A stretch of DNA of 14,285 bases from the NCBI GenBank assembly GCA_000697455.1, contig JNET01032703.1, forward strand, positions 1-14,285, in the 5' to 3' direction. Positions 1 to 9,131 of this stretch are shown piece after piece; position 1 is the first letter of the stretch, and each line of letters opens with the position of its first letter. Under the pieces are notes generated by a model. That model had not been told where the DNA came from, searched no databases, and saw only the letters and a program-made list of their open reading frames with translations. Source of the DNA: Basidiobolus heterosporus B8920. Its lineage: Eukaryota > Basidiobolomycota > Basidiobolomycetes > Basidiobolales > Basidiobolaceae. The translations under genes and the position numbers were made by a program.

Positions 1-409
1 CTGGCAGAAACAATTTCAGTATGACGCTTCCTTAATATTGGGACAAGCTTCAAGTTGGAAATGCACTGTAAATATTAAATCTCATAAACAGCTGAATGTT
101 ACTTGAGATATTATCAACATTTGGTATGAACTATTCTTGTCTAGAAACAAAACCAACAGTAATAGAATGAGTAGGGCTCTTGAAGTGCCCAAGATTCGCC
201 GACTTTATGCGGTTAGCATCCCGCACTTGGGGTCAAAATAAACGAATTGTCTCTCTATATAATGCGATACTTTTATTGGGATGTAGAGATGAGAGACAGG
301 AATGTGCAAGATAGCAGAGGGTTACTTGAGATTGAATTATCTTCGTTTCATCACATGAAACTATAAATATGGCATGCAAATATTTGGGCCAACATTGTGC
401 AAGATAACC
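1..409. other. gene-poor left edge; possible 3' end of an upstream gene
   Basis: No gene can be called with confidence. On the plus strand a frame is open from base 2 to a TGA at 104-106 (34 codons, beginning WQKQFQYDASLILGQ). It is followed by an AATAAA at 237-242, so this could be the end of a gene that starts outside the window. A GT at 68-69 with a pyrimidine-rich AG at 142-143 would give a different short ending. The minus strand also holds a short protein-like reading over 22-75, so strand is undecided. The rest is the 3' flank of the uL10m gene, with a minus-strand AATAAA at 277-272, a perfect 7-bp inverted repeat at 345-361, and two short direct repeats (98-109 with 321-332; 303-313 with 396-406). 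Confidence 0.3.
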
Positions 410-1148
410 TTAAGAAGATTCTCCTGAAAGGTTCTTCTCGTGTTGGCTAAGTGCTTGAAGTAAAGATTGTGGGTGTCTATTGAGCATACTATGCAGAGTA
501 CGGGCAGGTTGGTCGAGTGTTCCAAGTAACTCTGAACGCAATTGTTCCAAAGAAGGAAGCTTGGAGATTTGAGTCAGATCCTCAATGTTGGCAAGAGAGT
601 CCTCAACCTTTCCACCAAGTACGTTCAATTTCTTGTTCTTGTTGCTAACCTCAAGGATGGCAGCGATGGCGTTGGGTGTTTCAGCTCCCTCGGTGTATGC
701 AAAACAGACAGGACCATATAACAAGGGAGTAAGGTTCTCGTAACGAGTCTTTTGGATAGCAACACGAAGAATACCAGTTCTCATGGTCTGAAGTTTGACT
801 CCAGCTTTTTTCAATTGGGCACGAGCCTCAATAAATTCAGGTACAGTCAGATTGTTGTGTTGTAAGACAACAATGAGTGGGGATTCCAAGCGCTTCAAAT
901 ACTCAGCGTGAAGGAAACTCTTTCTTAAAGGATAAGCCTTTTCTGGATCACGACTCCATGGTAATTCCTTCTTAGCAGTAGCAACTACAAATGCGTGGTG
1001 TTAGCACCTGACTAAATGGACAGAAAAATAGCAGAGAAAGAAAGAAATTATAATTACAAGTACGAACACCAAATGCTGGAAGGGCAGCTTTGATGATAGC
1101 TGCTTGTCTAACTACCGTTAAAACTTGGGAACTTGTAGAGCTCAACAT
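410..1148 (-). CDS. MRPL10: mitochondrial large-subunit ribosomal protein uL10m (L10 family)
   Basis: Exons 1148-1058 and 984-410 with one 73-nt intron (donor GTAATT, acceptor TTGTAG, branch GCTAAC) give 221 residues. The protein is the mitochondrial version of L10, which anchors the L7/L12 stalk at the GTPase centre of the large ribosomal subunit. Residues 1-31 form a typical presequence, rich in S, R and A and without acids, ending around GVRTF-ATAKK, where cleavage after the RTF is plausible. The L10 domain follows, with LIVVLQHNNLTVPEF, then a segment like the family's K-x-G-(8)-R core (KKAGVKLQTMRTGILRVAI), and a helical C-terminal tail. The ATG at 1148 is chosen because it starts the targeting peptide; the frame stays open upstream but has no better start. 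It is transcribed divergently from the GTP cyclohydrolase gene. The family call is from motif recognition; yeast calls this protein Mrpl11. Confidence 0.85.
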
Positions 1149-1682
1149 TGCTAAGTATCGAGATTGTAACAATATCAAACTATAAAAACTCCACTTCCAG
1201 CACACCCGTACCAGTATAAAAATTTTCTTGATTTCGCACCATCCGGTACTTGCATGATGAACCCCACCAAAAATGTTTTTATTCCGAAACATAATATTCT
1301 AGAGCACAATCTTCGTTCTGGATCCACTTAGCTTGGATCCCGTACACTATGGCTCAAACTGATGAGAGGAATCTTGATACATGCGTTTCAACAGAGAAGA
1401 TCTAAAGAGAAATTCAAATGATTGGATGGCCTGGCATAAATTCGCACGATGTGGTGAAATATCACCTTTTAAATGAGGCTAGTTCATTCTAATGTGATTG
1501 GCCTAAGAGATATGACTCCTGCTGAAAGAGCCGAATTTGTATTTGTAGGTTGGAAACTGGGAATTTACCATAATTTTTTTCTAACAAGTATATGAAGGGT
1601 GAGACCCACGAGTTTGGTTCATAAAATTTTGAAGTACTTGGTCGTGTTCTAAAATAAGTCTACCTGAAAGTCCTTTATCAAC
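1149..1682. promoter_or_regulatory. divergent intergenic region between uL10m and GTP cyclohydrolase I, with short open frames
   Basis: This 534-bp gap must hold the promoters of both flanking genes. On the plus strand it contains several short frames that read like protein: 1349-1405 (18 codons, MAQTDERNLDTCVSTEKI), 1418-1492 (24 codons, same frame just after the first stop), and a third around 1474-1545 that includes LRDMTPAERAEF. A good donor (GTAGGT at 1546) and a CTAACAAG acceptor at 1589 would join the third to a tail ending in TAA at 1622-1624. I could not join all pieces into one intact gene with introns of normal size, so they may be upstream ORFs of the GTP cyclohydrolase transcript, a decayed small gene, or chance. 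A BamHI-like direct repeat (GGATCC at 1320-1325 and 1335-1340) is also present. Confidence 0.4.
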
Positions 1683-2738
1683 ATGTCCTTGCAGAACGAA
1701 AAAAAACTGAACGGAACGACTGTTTCACCTACATTGAGTAGAATATCCTCACCTGTGCTTAGAGTAGATTCACCTATTGATATGGACGGCTTAAGCTATC
1801 CCAGTAAGTCAGCTACTTAATGTCTCTGCAAACGGATTCACACTTTCTTCTGACACGTAGCACATAAAAAACCAGGTCTTGGAACAAAGGCTCGCCTCGA
1901 AGAAACTGAGGCCCAAAAAGAGGCTAGAATTCAGAAGATCGCCGGTGCCGTAAAGACCATTCTGGAGTGCATCGGCGAAGATGCTGATAGAGAAGGCCTT
2001 CTAAAGACACCTGAAAGATATGCAAAGGCTTTGATGTTCTTTTCACAAGGTTACGAGCAAAACATACGCGGTAAGAGGGGTCTATAGCTATACACAAAGA
2101 GTTAGAGTTAATGGCTGATGAACTATTGATGTAGACTTGGTTAACGAAGCAGTGTTTGATGAAGGTATCGATTGCAATATTGATGTAACTATATGAAGGG
2201 TCCAATGAATATTCATGGTTGCTTTCCAAATTATCACAGATCATGAAGAAATGGTCATTGTTCGTGACATTGATATCTTTTCCTTGTGTGAGCACCACAT
2301 GGTTCCTTTTACTGGGAAGGTATTCATGATTTATTTAGTCCTCGAATCGAGTCGTGTGGCTAACACAGGCTGTAGGTGCACATTGGATACATTCCCAATC
2401 GTAAGGTTCTTGGTCTAAGCAAGCTCGCGCGTATTGCTGAGATGTTCAGCCGACGTCTTCAAGTCCAAGAGCGTCTGACTAAGCAGATCGCAACATGCCT
2501 TCAAGAGATCCTGAAACCTCAGGGTGTCGCTGTCGTTATTGAGTGCAGGTTAGCACTGACTGGCATTTAGCTACATCATGTTCTAGTCACTAACAATGTT
2601 TCTTGTACTAGTCATCTGTGCATGGTCATGCGTGGAGTTCAAAAGCCCTCCAGCTCTACAGTCACCAGCTCGATGCTTGGTGTGTTCAAGAATGACCCCA
2701 AAACACGTGAAGAATTCTTACGTTTGATCCGCAAATAG
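1683..2738 (+). CDS. FOL2: GTP cyclohydrolase I
   Basis: Six exons (1683-1803, 1861-2070, 2135-2164, 2240-2319, 2376-2548, 2612-2738) give 246 residues, close to human GCH1 (250). The enzyme converts GTP to 7,8-dihydroneopterin triphosphate and formate in the cytosol, the first step of folate and tetrahydrobiopterin synthesis. It works as a homodecamer. After a variable N-terminal tail of about 55 residues, the core shows [16 protein letters not shown], the catalytic and zinc-binding [42 protein letters not shown], and [11 protein letters not shown]137, H140 and C208 match the human zinc ligands C141, H144 and C212. Exon 3 is only 30 nt and is fixed by the family sequence ([10 protein letters not shown]). 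In intron 4 an earlier CACAG lies 7 nt before the acceptor used; only the later one keeps the frame. The gene converges on the dihydropteridine reductase gene. Confidence 0.95.
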
Positions 2739-2928
2739 ATTCTATGTAGTTACTGCATTGCAACCCGGCCGTTCTATACATATTCTTTCCTTTTCCTAGT
2801 CCCATACACTTCCATCCATAGAGACGATTCCATATTGTAGTTGTTATATCCTATATTTTTGTGTGTTCTAGCCTTAATCTGGTGGTTTTTCATTAAAGAC
2901 AGAAGATCAGTGAATTTATTTAATTGTT
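2739..2928. other. 190-bp convergent 3' intergenic region
   Basis: This is the shared 3' flank of the GTP cyclohydrolase (plus) and dihydropteridine reductase (minus) genes. The minus-strand gene has AATAAA at 2920-2915, only 9 nt past its stop codon. The plus-strand gene has no perfect AATAAA here; ATTAAA at 2892-2897 is the nearest match and lies close to the other gene's stop, so the two transcripts probably overlap slightly at their 3' ends. Confidence 0.5.
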
Positions 2929-3882
2929 TCAATGAAACACAGTTTGGCCCTCGCTAGTGATGACTTCCACTAGTTTCCCATTTTCAATGGATTCTGGTTT
3001 GGTGGCCCATTCAAACAATTTCTCTGCAATGGTATCTGTGGAGGTCCAGGTAGACAGGTCAGCTCCTTCGCCCATGAACTTACGATTCATAGGTGTGTCG
3101 AGGGTAATTCTAGAATAGCCGAGATGAGTACCTTACGAATAAATACAATTCAACCCTACTCGAACACTTACGGTAAGATCGCGTTGACCTTGGTATTCTT
3201 AGGAAGGCCGCTAGTCTTCTCAGCCAGGCTTTGTACCAATTGATGAACTGCAGCCTTGGCTAACCCGTAGCCAATCATTCCCGGAGTTCCTTTTTGCGCA
3301 GGGTAGGCACCAGTCAATGAGACAAAGCCACCTCTATATATAATGGCGAGCTGTTAGGTCTCTGGACATACAATTAGTCAAGAAGCGTTACATACTCTTT
3401 CAAGTGTTGGGAGGCGATATGTGCGGCAATAAGAGACGTTTGTACGCTTTGCTTCCACATGAGTTCGGAGTTTGTGAAGAGATCTAGTGGAATTTGTTAG
3501 GTGAGGGTACTCTGAATTGGGTTTCTTGGTTGCTTTACCTTTACTAGCTGCATTCCCACCAGCCCAACCACCGGCAACGCAGAGGACAGCATCAGCTTTG
3601 TTACCCGCAAGCTGTTTCTCAACTTCGCCCAGAGCCTTGAAACCCTGCTCTTCAAAGGAATCTCCTGAGGATAAGGTAATACTTTTATCGGCAATTTCAC
3701 TAGGTATCAAGTCGATAGAAATTACCGACTAGTACGAAGAGCAAAAAAGGTTAAGTCGAGCCTTGTAAGTGCAACTAGCTCAACAGCATAAATACCCAAT
3801 TCATCTTTTTAAAGAATTTAACGACCGAGGAACCTAGGGCGCCAGAGCCACCGTAAATAATGACGTTGGAAGCGGCAGACAT
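2929..3882 (-). CDS. QDPR: quinoid dihydropteridine reductase (SDR family)
   Basis: Exons 3882-3796, 3728-3539, 3483-3396, 3333-3172 and 3109-2929 encode 235 residues (human QDPR is 244). The enzyme uses NADH to reduce quinonoid dihydrobiopterin to tetrahydrobiopterin, recycling the cofactor after aromatic amino acid hydroxylation. The N-terminus has the dinucleotide motif [15 protein letters not shown]. An Asp at position 35 (VISID) sits at the end of the second strand, as in NADH-preferring DHPR. The family signature [13 protein letters not shown] lies at 80-92, and [10 protein letters not shown] follows. The catalytic pair is Y144 and K148 in [12 protein letters not shown], followed by [14 protein letters not shown] and the WTS segment. 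The SDR scaffold alone would be ambiguous, but the [11 protein letters not shown] and TPGMIGYG stretches are specific to DHPR. The gene converges on GTP cyclohydrolase I of the same pathway. Confidence 0.93.
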
Positions 3883-4465
3883 GTTGAGTGAGTCAAAATA
3901 GAGAAGAAGGAAAGCTAATAACAATCTTATAAAGCCATGACCCCTATCCCAACTACCAGATCATGCTCCCAGGCTCATCATTACGATTAAATTGTGTAGC
4001 CATTTAGAAGCCATCCCGTGAGAAAATACGGGCATCCGTGAAAAAGCCAGCAATGACGTTGTTACTTACTATAGAGTACGAACTCGTGATGTTGTCCAAA
4101 GCAACTAGAATCAGAATCTTAGCTTTGCTGTTAGTTTGACTTGAAATAAAATTGCTCGCATTATGGTATAGAATAAACCGTATTTGCATGCACCTCACGA
4201 TTCAGACAATCACGCAGGATAGTATGACTCTTTGATCTAACGACAAGTACCAGGTATTCCGTTGGCTTACTAACAAAGCATTCGTTAAGTTATTGTTGGT
4301 TTATTTACGAGGAACAGTGGAAGGCAAAGTATTTACTAAAAGACTACAGGAGAGATGTTAAAACGAGTCAACTCTGAGACTCAGTGCTATAAACTATATT
4401 AAGGCGAAGCAATTAAAGGTATGATTTGAACATCGAAATCCCGACACCTCCAAGTTTTTTTCGCA
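3883..4465. other. 583-bp intergenic stretch without a recognisable gene
   Basis: This gap separates the 5' end of QDPR from the 3' end of NNF1. A 64-codon minus-strand frame (4198-4004) and a 28-codon plus-strand frame near 4056 resemble no family I know and show no protein-like pattern. A small stem (CCCGT/ACGGG at about 4015-4033) is present. I found no tRNA, no C/D snoRNA boxes and no repeat. It most likely holds the QDPR promoter and the NNF1 terminator. Confidence 0.4.
3926..3933 (-). promoter_or_regulatory. TATA-like box of the dihydropteridine reductase gene
   Basis: On the minus strand TTTATAAG lies 44-51 nt upstream of the QDPR start codon. Position and sequence suit a TATA element with a very short 5' UTR. 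No transcript evidence is available. Confidence 0.35.
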
Positions 4466-5404
4466 TTATACAACAAGATTAGGGTTTGTTTCGACAATCA
4501 AGTCATCTACCATGTTGCTAAGGGTTTGAGGTTGAACAGATGATGCAACACTCAAGGCCTAAAGTAAATTGAAGGTACATATGTTAGTAATTGTGAGCGA
4601 AGAGAGAATAAATCAAAACCAGTACTTGGTCAATTTCCTGTAACATTCCCACAACTTCCTGCTTGTTGGATTCCATAGCCTTATTCTTGGCTTTCAGGTC
4701 GTCCATTAGCTCTGCGTTTTCTTTCTGAACCTGAGTTGCATAAAACACAATTTAATCCAGTTTAGAAACATACAATATTCTTGCTGAATAGCGTGAAAAC
4801 ACACCTCGAGAAGTTGGGCTTTAAGACGTTCCACTTCCTCTCTTTTTGAAGTGACAGTCTTTGAAAGGATGGCTACCTCAGGCGCAGGTCTGGCAGAAGG
4901 AAACTTTAATACTAGCTCGGCTAAGAATAATCTACAAGTTTGGCAATACTAACCTTTGTAACGGGGCTGCATCTTTTTTGCTACTCTTTTTCGCTGCGAT
5001 GATGAGTTCATCTAGAGCGTTTAGCTTGTTGATCAGGTCACGTTTCTCCACGACGGTCTCGAACTCTTCCTATATTTTTGAAAGGGGTTTTAGCGTAAGA
5101 TTCCTCGAGGAAAAAGGAATAAAATTTCCTTACATTAATTCTGGTTTTCAAAAAGTCAACCACTTGATCTACAGCACTTTGCAGCGCTTCTGGGGAGTCC
5201 TGTGCTAATTGAGAGAAACACTGCGCAACCTTGTCATAACTAAGTAGAGCTAGCAAGTGAGAAAAAATTCAAGAAAACTGTAGTAAATCCTCGTGAAATA
5301 CGCGCTTACCTGCAATTCTTGAGTGTTTTAGAGAGCGCTTTCTCAAGTAAAACGCGAAGTTTGGTCATTCTAGGACCTTCTTGTTGTTGAGAACCATCTG
5401 CCAT
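4466..5404 (-). CDS. NNF1: kinetochore protein Nnf1/PMF1 (MIND/Mis12 complex subunit)
   Basis: Six exons (5404-5310, 5239-5134, 5069-4954, 4889-4805, 4730-4626, 4558-4466) encode 199 residues, matching yeast Nnf1 (201) and human PMF1 (205). Nnf1 pairs with Mis12/Mtw1 in the four-protein MIND complex, which links centromeric chromatin to the Ndc80 complex. The diagnostic segment is SYDKVAQCFSQLAQDSPEAL, followed by a helix up to FLKTRINEEFETVVEKRDLI and LNALDELIIAAKKS, the arrangement seen in PMF1. Residues about 113-165 form a charged coiled coil (VTSKREEVERLKAQLLE, KENAELMDDLKAKNK). The C-terminus (LSNMVDDLIVETNPNL) is short and acidic. Introns are 64-74 nt and all phases agree. The assignment rests on the Nnf1 motif and size; sequence conservation in this family is low, hence some reserve. 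Confidence 0.82.
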
Positions 5405-5733
5405 GATCGTTTCCTGAAAGATACACGTGTGGTGACTATTCGAGTTACGAAAGGGTTAATATGAATAAGAAAACAAGTACAAAGACGAACAAACAGAAAA
5501 CAAGATTTTCCCCAATAGTTAATGTCAAGTTCACACTGCTTTCGTGATCGATGTTATTTATTTGCAAAGTAGATTTCAAAACAATCCATCTAATCACAAC
5601 CACACGTATTAGACATTCTATTTCCATGTCTTAACAATTGCGTATTTATAAATGATATGCATTTAAGCTAAACAAGATGTTGCTGCCTAGATGGCCAATC
5701 ACAGTTCGAGTGTTGGATGCGCAGAAGTGAGAT
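5405..5733. promoter_or_regulatory. intergenic: NNF1 promoter and ATG5 3' flank
   Basis: This 329-bp, AT-rich gap separates two minus-strand genes. It must contain the ATG5 terminator and the NNF1 promoter. The only notable element is an 8-bp palindrome ACACGTGT (5423-5430) about 20 nt upstream of the NNF1 start, an E-box core that may be chance. No gene or RNA is visible. Confidence 0.4.
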
Positions 5734-6994
5734 TTAGTTGCTTTCAAGGGAAATGACAATATGGAGGAAATTATCAGGAAAGGACAGATTTTGATAGAGC
5801 CAAGGTAATGGAGTGTCGAGTGATAGAGTCACTCCATGTATGACTGCACTAGCTTTAGGTGTGGGGTTCTTTAGTTCCTCGGCGCTATTAGGAGAATCAG
5901 TTCCAAATAGCTCCGGAAGAAGCAATGCAAAAATCTCGCCAATGGTGTACTCTTCACCTATGGTACCTTATTAGAATTTGTTCGCTCATAACATAGCATA
6001 ACTCATAGATACCGTTGTCCTTGTATACTGTAATAGGTTCCTGCAAGACAGGACATTCTGCTGGTAAATATATCCTCAGTGGAACGTGTTTAGGGGGCTG
6101 GTTATCGTTGGTGATTAGCTGTGTGTTGACAAGCCAAAAGTTCTCGAAGTTATCTAGTCAGAGAAGAAAGGAAAGGATTACAATCAAGGTTTAGCTATCA
6201 GCGTGAGGTGTCTTTAGAACAGACCACGAAGGGGTACCTGTAACAATACTCTCCCATAGTTGTATTTGATCTTTCTTGGATAAATTCATTACTTTTTTTG
6301 TTGAACCATTTCGCAGATAGTCTGCCTAAGTTTTACAGGTGATTAGAATGCTACCTATCGTATTGAAGTAAATATGATCTTTGAGTTCACTGTATACCTC
6401 CTTCATAATCGACATGAAGTAATCTCTGGCCATATTTGAGGATGGCGAGCGAATAAGCTTGTCTCCGGGATATTCCTTACAATGTACTGTTATTTTCCAG
6501 GGTAAAGAATCGTTACTACCATTACGTCCCGCCGTACTCAGGTCGTAAAGTAGGCCAATTGGATAGTTCCTGGTATCGCAAATGAGGTGTTTTTATGGGA
6601 TAAATGAACCGTTCGAAGAATAAGACACTTGCAGTTCACAATTACCATTTTAGAGGTAGCATGTTGTAAGAGTACCAAATGTCCGTTTCTTTGCCATCAA
6701 ATGACTCTACGGGTGTAAGAAGCTGATTCATAATCGAGGCAGTAACTAGTGGAAAATAGGAGCAACGCCGAATAAGTGCCTGTAAAAAAAAGTAGAATTA
6801 GGGAGAGAAGCTCTTATCAGTTCTCAAAACAAGCTAGGGCTACTAACATAGTGTGGTTCAGGTACTGGTGTGTTCAAGGTAGCAGCATCCGTAGAAGCTA
6901 AAGTAAATTCTATAGGTATTTCACCTTCCCATACTGATTTTACAAACGAATTGCTGATATGCGTGAACTCTGGATTAGCTCGGTTCGTATTCAT
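5734..6994 (-). CDS. ATG5: autophagy protein Atg5
   Basis: Six exons (6994-6848, 6779-6646, 6569-6398, 6325-6238, 6153-6013, 5957-5734) encode 301 residues (human 275, yeast 294). Atg5 is covalently joined to the ubiquitin-like Atg12 and binds Atg16; the complex acts as the E3-like enzyme that lipidates Atg8 on the phagophore. The N-terminal ubiquitin-fold domain opens with KSVWEGEIPIEFTLA. IWYSYNMLPLKWNYPIGLLYDL and LPWKITVHCKEYP correspond to human IWFEYEGTPLKWHYP and LPWNITVHFKSFP. The acceptor lysine (human K130) is K150 in FMSIMKEADYL, two codons before an exon border. The second ubiquitin fold ends in VIHGVTLSLDTPLPWLYQNL and FPDNFLHIVI. An in-frame TAG lies 15 nt before the ATG, which fixes the start. 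It is divergent from TAF10. Confidence 0.95.
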
Positions 6995-7286
6995 TAAGTA
7001 AAAACCCTATTTTTCTGTAAACTTTGTTCGCAATAAAGTCCGTAGTACTATTATACACAGTGTAGAATGGGCGATGCTAATTTGTGGCTTCTCAGTGATC
7101 CAGTTAGTTGAATTTAGTATTGCTTGGGAAATGAATGTGCATCAAGAATCGGATGACTTGGTTCTTATCACGTGAGAGTGAGGAATATAGAACATCAATA
7201 CATAGTTTTTGAAAATATACATATCTGTTCGCTCATATCTGTATCTTGACTTGATAGAACTTTAAAAGGTAGCTTAAAAAACAAAC
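6995..7286. promoter_or_regulatory. bidirectional promoter of ATG5 and TAF10
   Basis: The 292 bp between the two start codons must serve both genes. A perfect palindrome TCACGTGA at 7168-7175 is a bHLH-type E-box, similar in core to the CLEAR element that controls animal autophagy genes; whether any fungal factor uses it is unknown. A TTTAAAA at 7261-7267 lies 20-26 nt before the TAF10 ATG. No other gene is present. Confidence 0.5.
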
Positions 7287-8171
7287 ATGGATTCCAATAC
7301 TTCAGCCCACAATCAGTCCGATGCTGTTAAAAACGAGCCTAGCCCTGTCTCTTCAATCGATTTACCTCAACAAGAAACTTCGACTTCTACTAAACCAGAT
7401 ACTGAAATAGCTGAAGGAGAAGAAAAAGAGACAGTATCTATGGACATTGATTCCACAACCGCTCCTTCTACACCCCTCAACAATCAAGAGAAAGAAAAAG
7501 AAAAGGAATCTGCTAAAACGGAATCCATGAACACAGATGATCCAGAAGACGCTGGCCAAGAAGAGACCGACAAAAATGAAGAAAACGAAGAAAACAGCGC
7601 CAAGTCTGATGTTCCTTTGACCCGCAAAGACGAAGAGATGCTTAGAAAAAACAAGACTCTAGCCGAGTTTTTGTTACTCATGGATCATTACACACCTATC
7701 GTATGTATAGACTTAACAAGCGTACCTACATAACACAAACCTTAGAAATCAACATACTCACCTTTTCACACTTCTTCAGATCCCTGATGCTGTCACAGAT
7801 TATTATCTTGGTAGAACAGGCTTTGATTGCGACGATATCAGAGTGTAAGAGGATATTTGTGTTTGTTCAACAGTGCTCAACTAATTCGATACTTCTGTTG
7901 TAGTAAACGCCTGCTCGCACTAGCAGCTCAGAAGTTCATCGCGGATATAGCTACAGATGCCTTTCAATATTGCAAAATCCGCCAGCAAGGAAATACGGCC
8001 AAAAAGCTTGGTGCCAAAGTTTGTACTCTTCATTCATTGTCAGAAAAGAAACTTTCATACTTAACCTTGACGATAATACAGGATAAGAAAACCGTGCTTA
8101 CCATGGACGATCTCTCAGCAGCCCTTTCTGAATACGGAATCAACATCAAAAAGCCTGAATACTTTATATAG
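7287..8171 (+). CDS. TAF10: transcription initiation factor TFIID/SAGA subunit TAF10
   Basis: Exons 7287-7700, 7780-7844, 7904-8018 and 8082-8171 encode 227 residues. TAF10 is a histone-fold subunit shared by TFIID and the SAGA coactivator. Residues 1-107 are disordered and acidic (S, T, P, E and K rich, with EKEKEKES runs). The conserved domain starts near residue 115: TLAEFLLLMDHYTPI, IPDAVTDYYLGRTGFDCDDIRV, RLLALAAQKFIADIATDAF, then VLTMDDLSAALSEYGINIKK at the C-terminus. The third intron (8019-8081, donor GTTTGT, acceptor ATACAG) is inferred: it is 63 nt with no stop, so reading through would also stay in frame and add 21 residues. Known TAF10 proteins pass directly from the basic linker to DKKTVLTM, which favours splicing. 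It shares its promoter with ATG5. Confidence 0.93.
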
Positions 8172-8288
8172 ACTATATAGAAACGAAACAATCACTTATC
8201 GAGGGAAGGTCTCTATTGGATTGTGTATATATCAGTAGTTATATTTTCTAGCCATTATTTCCAATCAATCTATTTCGCTAACTTGAGC

Positions 8289-8305
8289 AATAAAACACTA
8301 ATAAA
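8289..8305 (+). terminator. tandem poly(A) signals of TAF10
   Basis: AATAAA occurs at 8289-8294 and again at 8300-8305, about 120-135 nt after the TAF10 stop. The neighbouring minus-strand RPL16 gene has its own AATAAA at 8401-8396, so the two convergent transcripts need not overlap. The whole gap 8172-8448 contains nothing else recognisable. Confidence 0.5.
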
Positions 8306-8395
8306 AGCGTGAGAGTAGTGAACAGAGTAGTGGGCATTGTACGAGAAGCCACAATATATATGTACTTGTGTGTTCCAAACGAAAACCGAAATCAT

Positions 8396-8401
8396 TTTAT
8401 T
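8396..8401 (-). terminator. poly(A) signal of RPL16
   Basis: AATAAA on the minus strand, 48-53 nt after the RPL16 stop codon. Confidence 0.5.
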
Positions 8402-8448
8402 CAAACGGGGATTGTTGGAGTGTAAAGGTTTATAAATACGCTGAGAAC

Positions 8449-9131
8449 CTAATAACCATAAGCGGCCATGGATTCGTTGATGCTCTTCAACTCTTCGGCC
8501 TTGGAAGCAGCGGCCTTGGACTTCAAGTTGAGGATAGCCTTCTTGCGTTCGTAGTAAGCCTTGGACTTGACCTTGCGCTTCTCTTCGAGCTTCTTGACAA
8601 CATCTTCGTACTTCCAGCCAACTTCGGAACTCAAACGGCTCAAGGTAGTGTACTTGCGACCAGGCTTGAGACGAAGAACGCGGAGAGCGGCGGGAACGAC
8701 CATACGCTTCATGGTATCATAAGGAGGGGGGACACCTTCGAAAAGCTTAAGGCGCTCCATGGCAGCGGTACCACGGGCAGTCTTGTGGGGGATCATACCA
8801 CGAATAGTGCGCCAGAGGATGCGGGAAGGAGCACGGAAGTGATAGGGGCCCTTGGAGGGGTTGACGAGACAACGCTTGCGGAGGAAAGCGTGGTACTTAA
8901 TCTTGTTTCTGAAGAAAGAACCAGTAACATTCAACTCTTCGCAACGAACAACAACGACCTTTTGGCCGGTGAGGATTTGCTTGGAGATGATGGAGGCAAG
9001 ACGACCGAGAAGATGGCCTCTAGCGTCAATAACAACAACCTAAAAGAAGGATAACGGTTAGTATCTATCCATTGATCGAATTCAGTCCATCCATTAAATT
9101 AGCGTTAATTAACCTTTTCGAATGTGCTCAT
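8449..9131 (-). CDS. RPL16: 60S ribosomal protein L16 (uL13, L13A family)
   Basis: Exons 9131-9114 (six codons, MSTFEK) and 9039-8449 with a 74-nt intron (canonical TACTAAC branch) give 202 residues, against 199 in yeast and 203 in human. This is a cytosolic large-subunit ribosomal protein. Visible family blocks include [100 protein letters not shown] and the charged C-terminal helix with [12 protein letters not shown]. Codon choice is strongly biased to C-ending codons, unlike the neighbours, as expected for a highly expressed gene. A long open frame on the opposite strand (8368-9054) is a by-product of this bias. Its upstream region has telomere-like repeats and a pyrimidine-rich leader. 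Confidence 0.98.

Noticed and set aside
181-235. Foldable segment (CCCAAG/CTTGGG stem with inner GCCG/CGGT) that could be a tRNA or small RNA
   Set aside because: No cloverleaf, no T-arm consensus and a large unpaired bulge; no known RNA family recognised.
1359-1392. CTGATGAG resembling a hammerhead or C/D-box core
   Set aside because: No matching GAAA core or paired stems for a hammerhead, and no D box at a suitable distance.
4004-4198. 64-codon minus-strand open frame between QDPR and NNF1
   Set aside because: No family resemblance, no splice support and composition like the surrounding intergenic DNA.
8368-9054. 228-codon plus-strand open frame
   Set aside because: It is antisense to RPL16, arises from the biased codons of that gene and has no recognisable domain.
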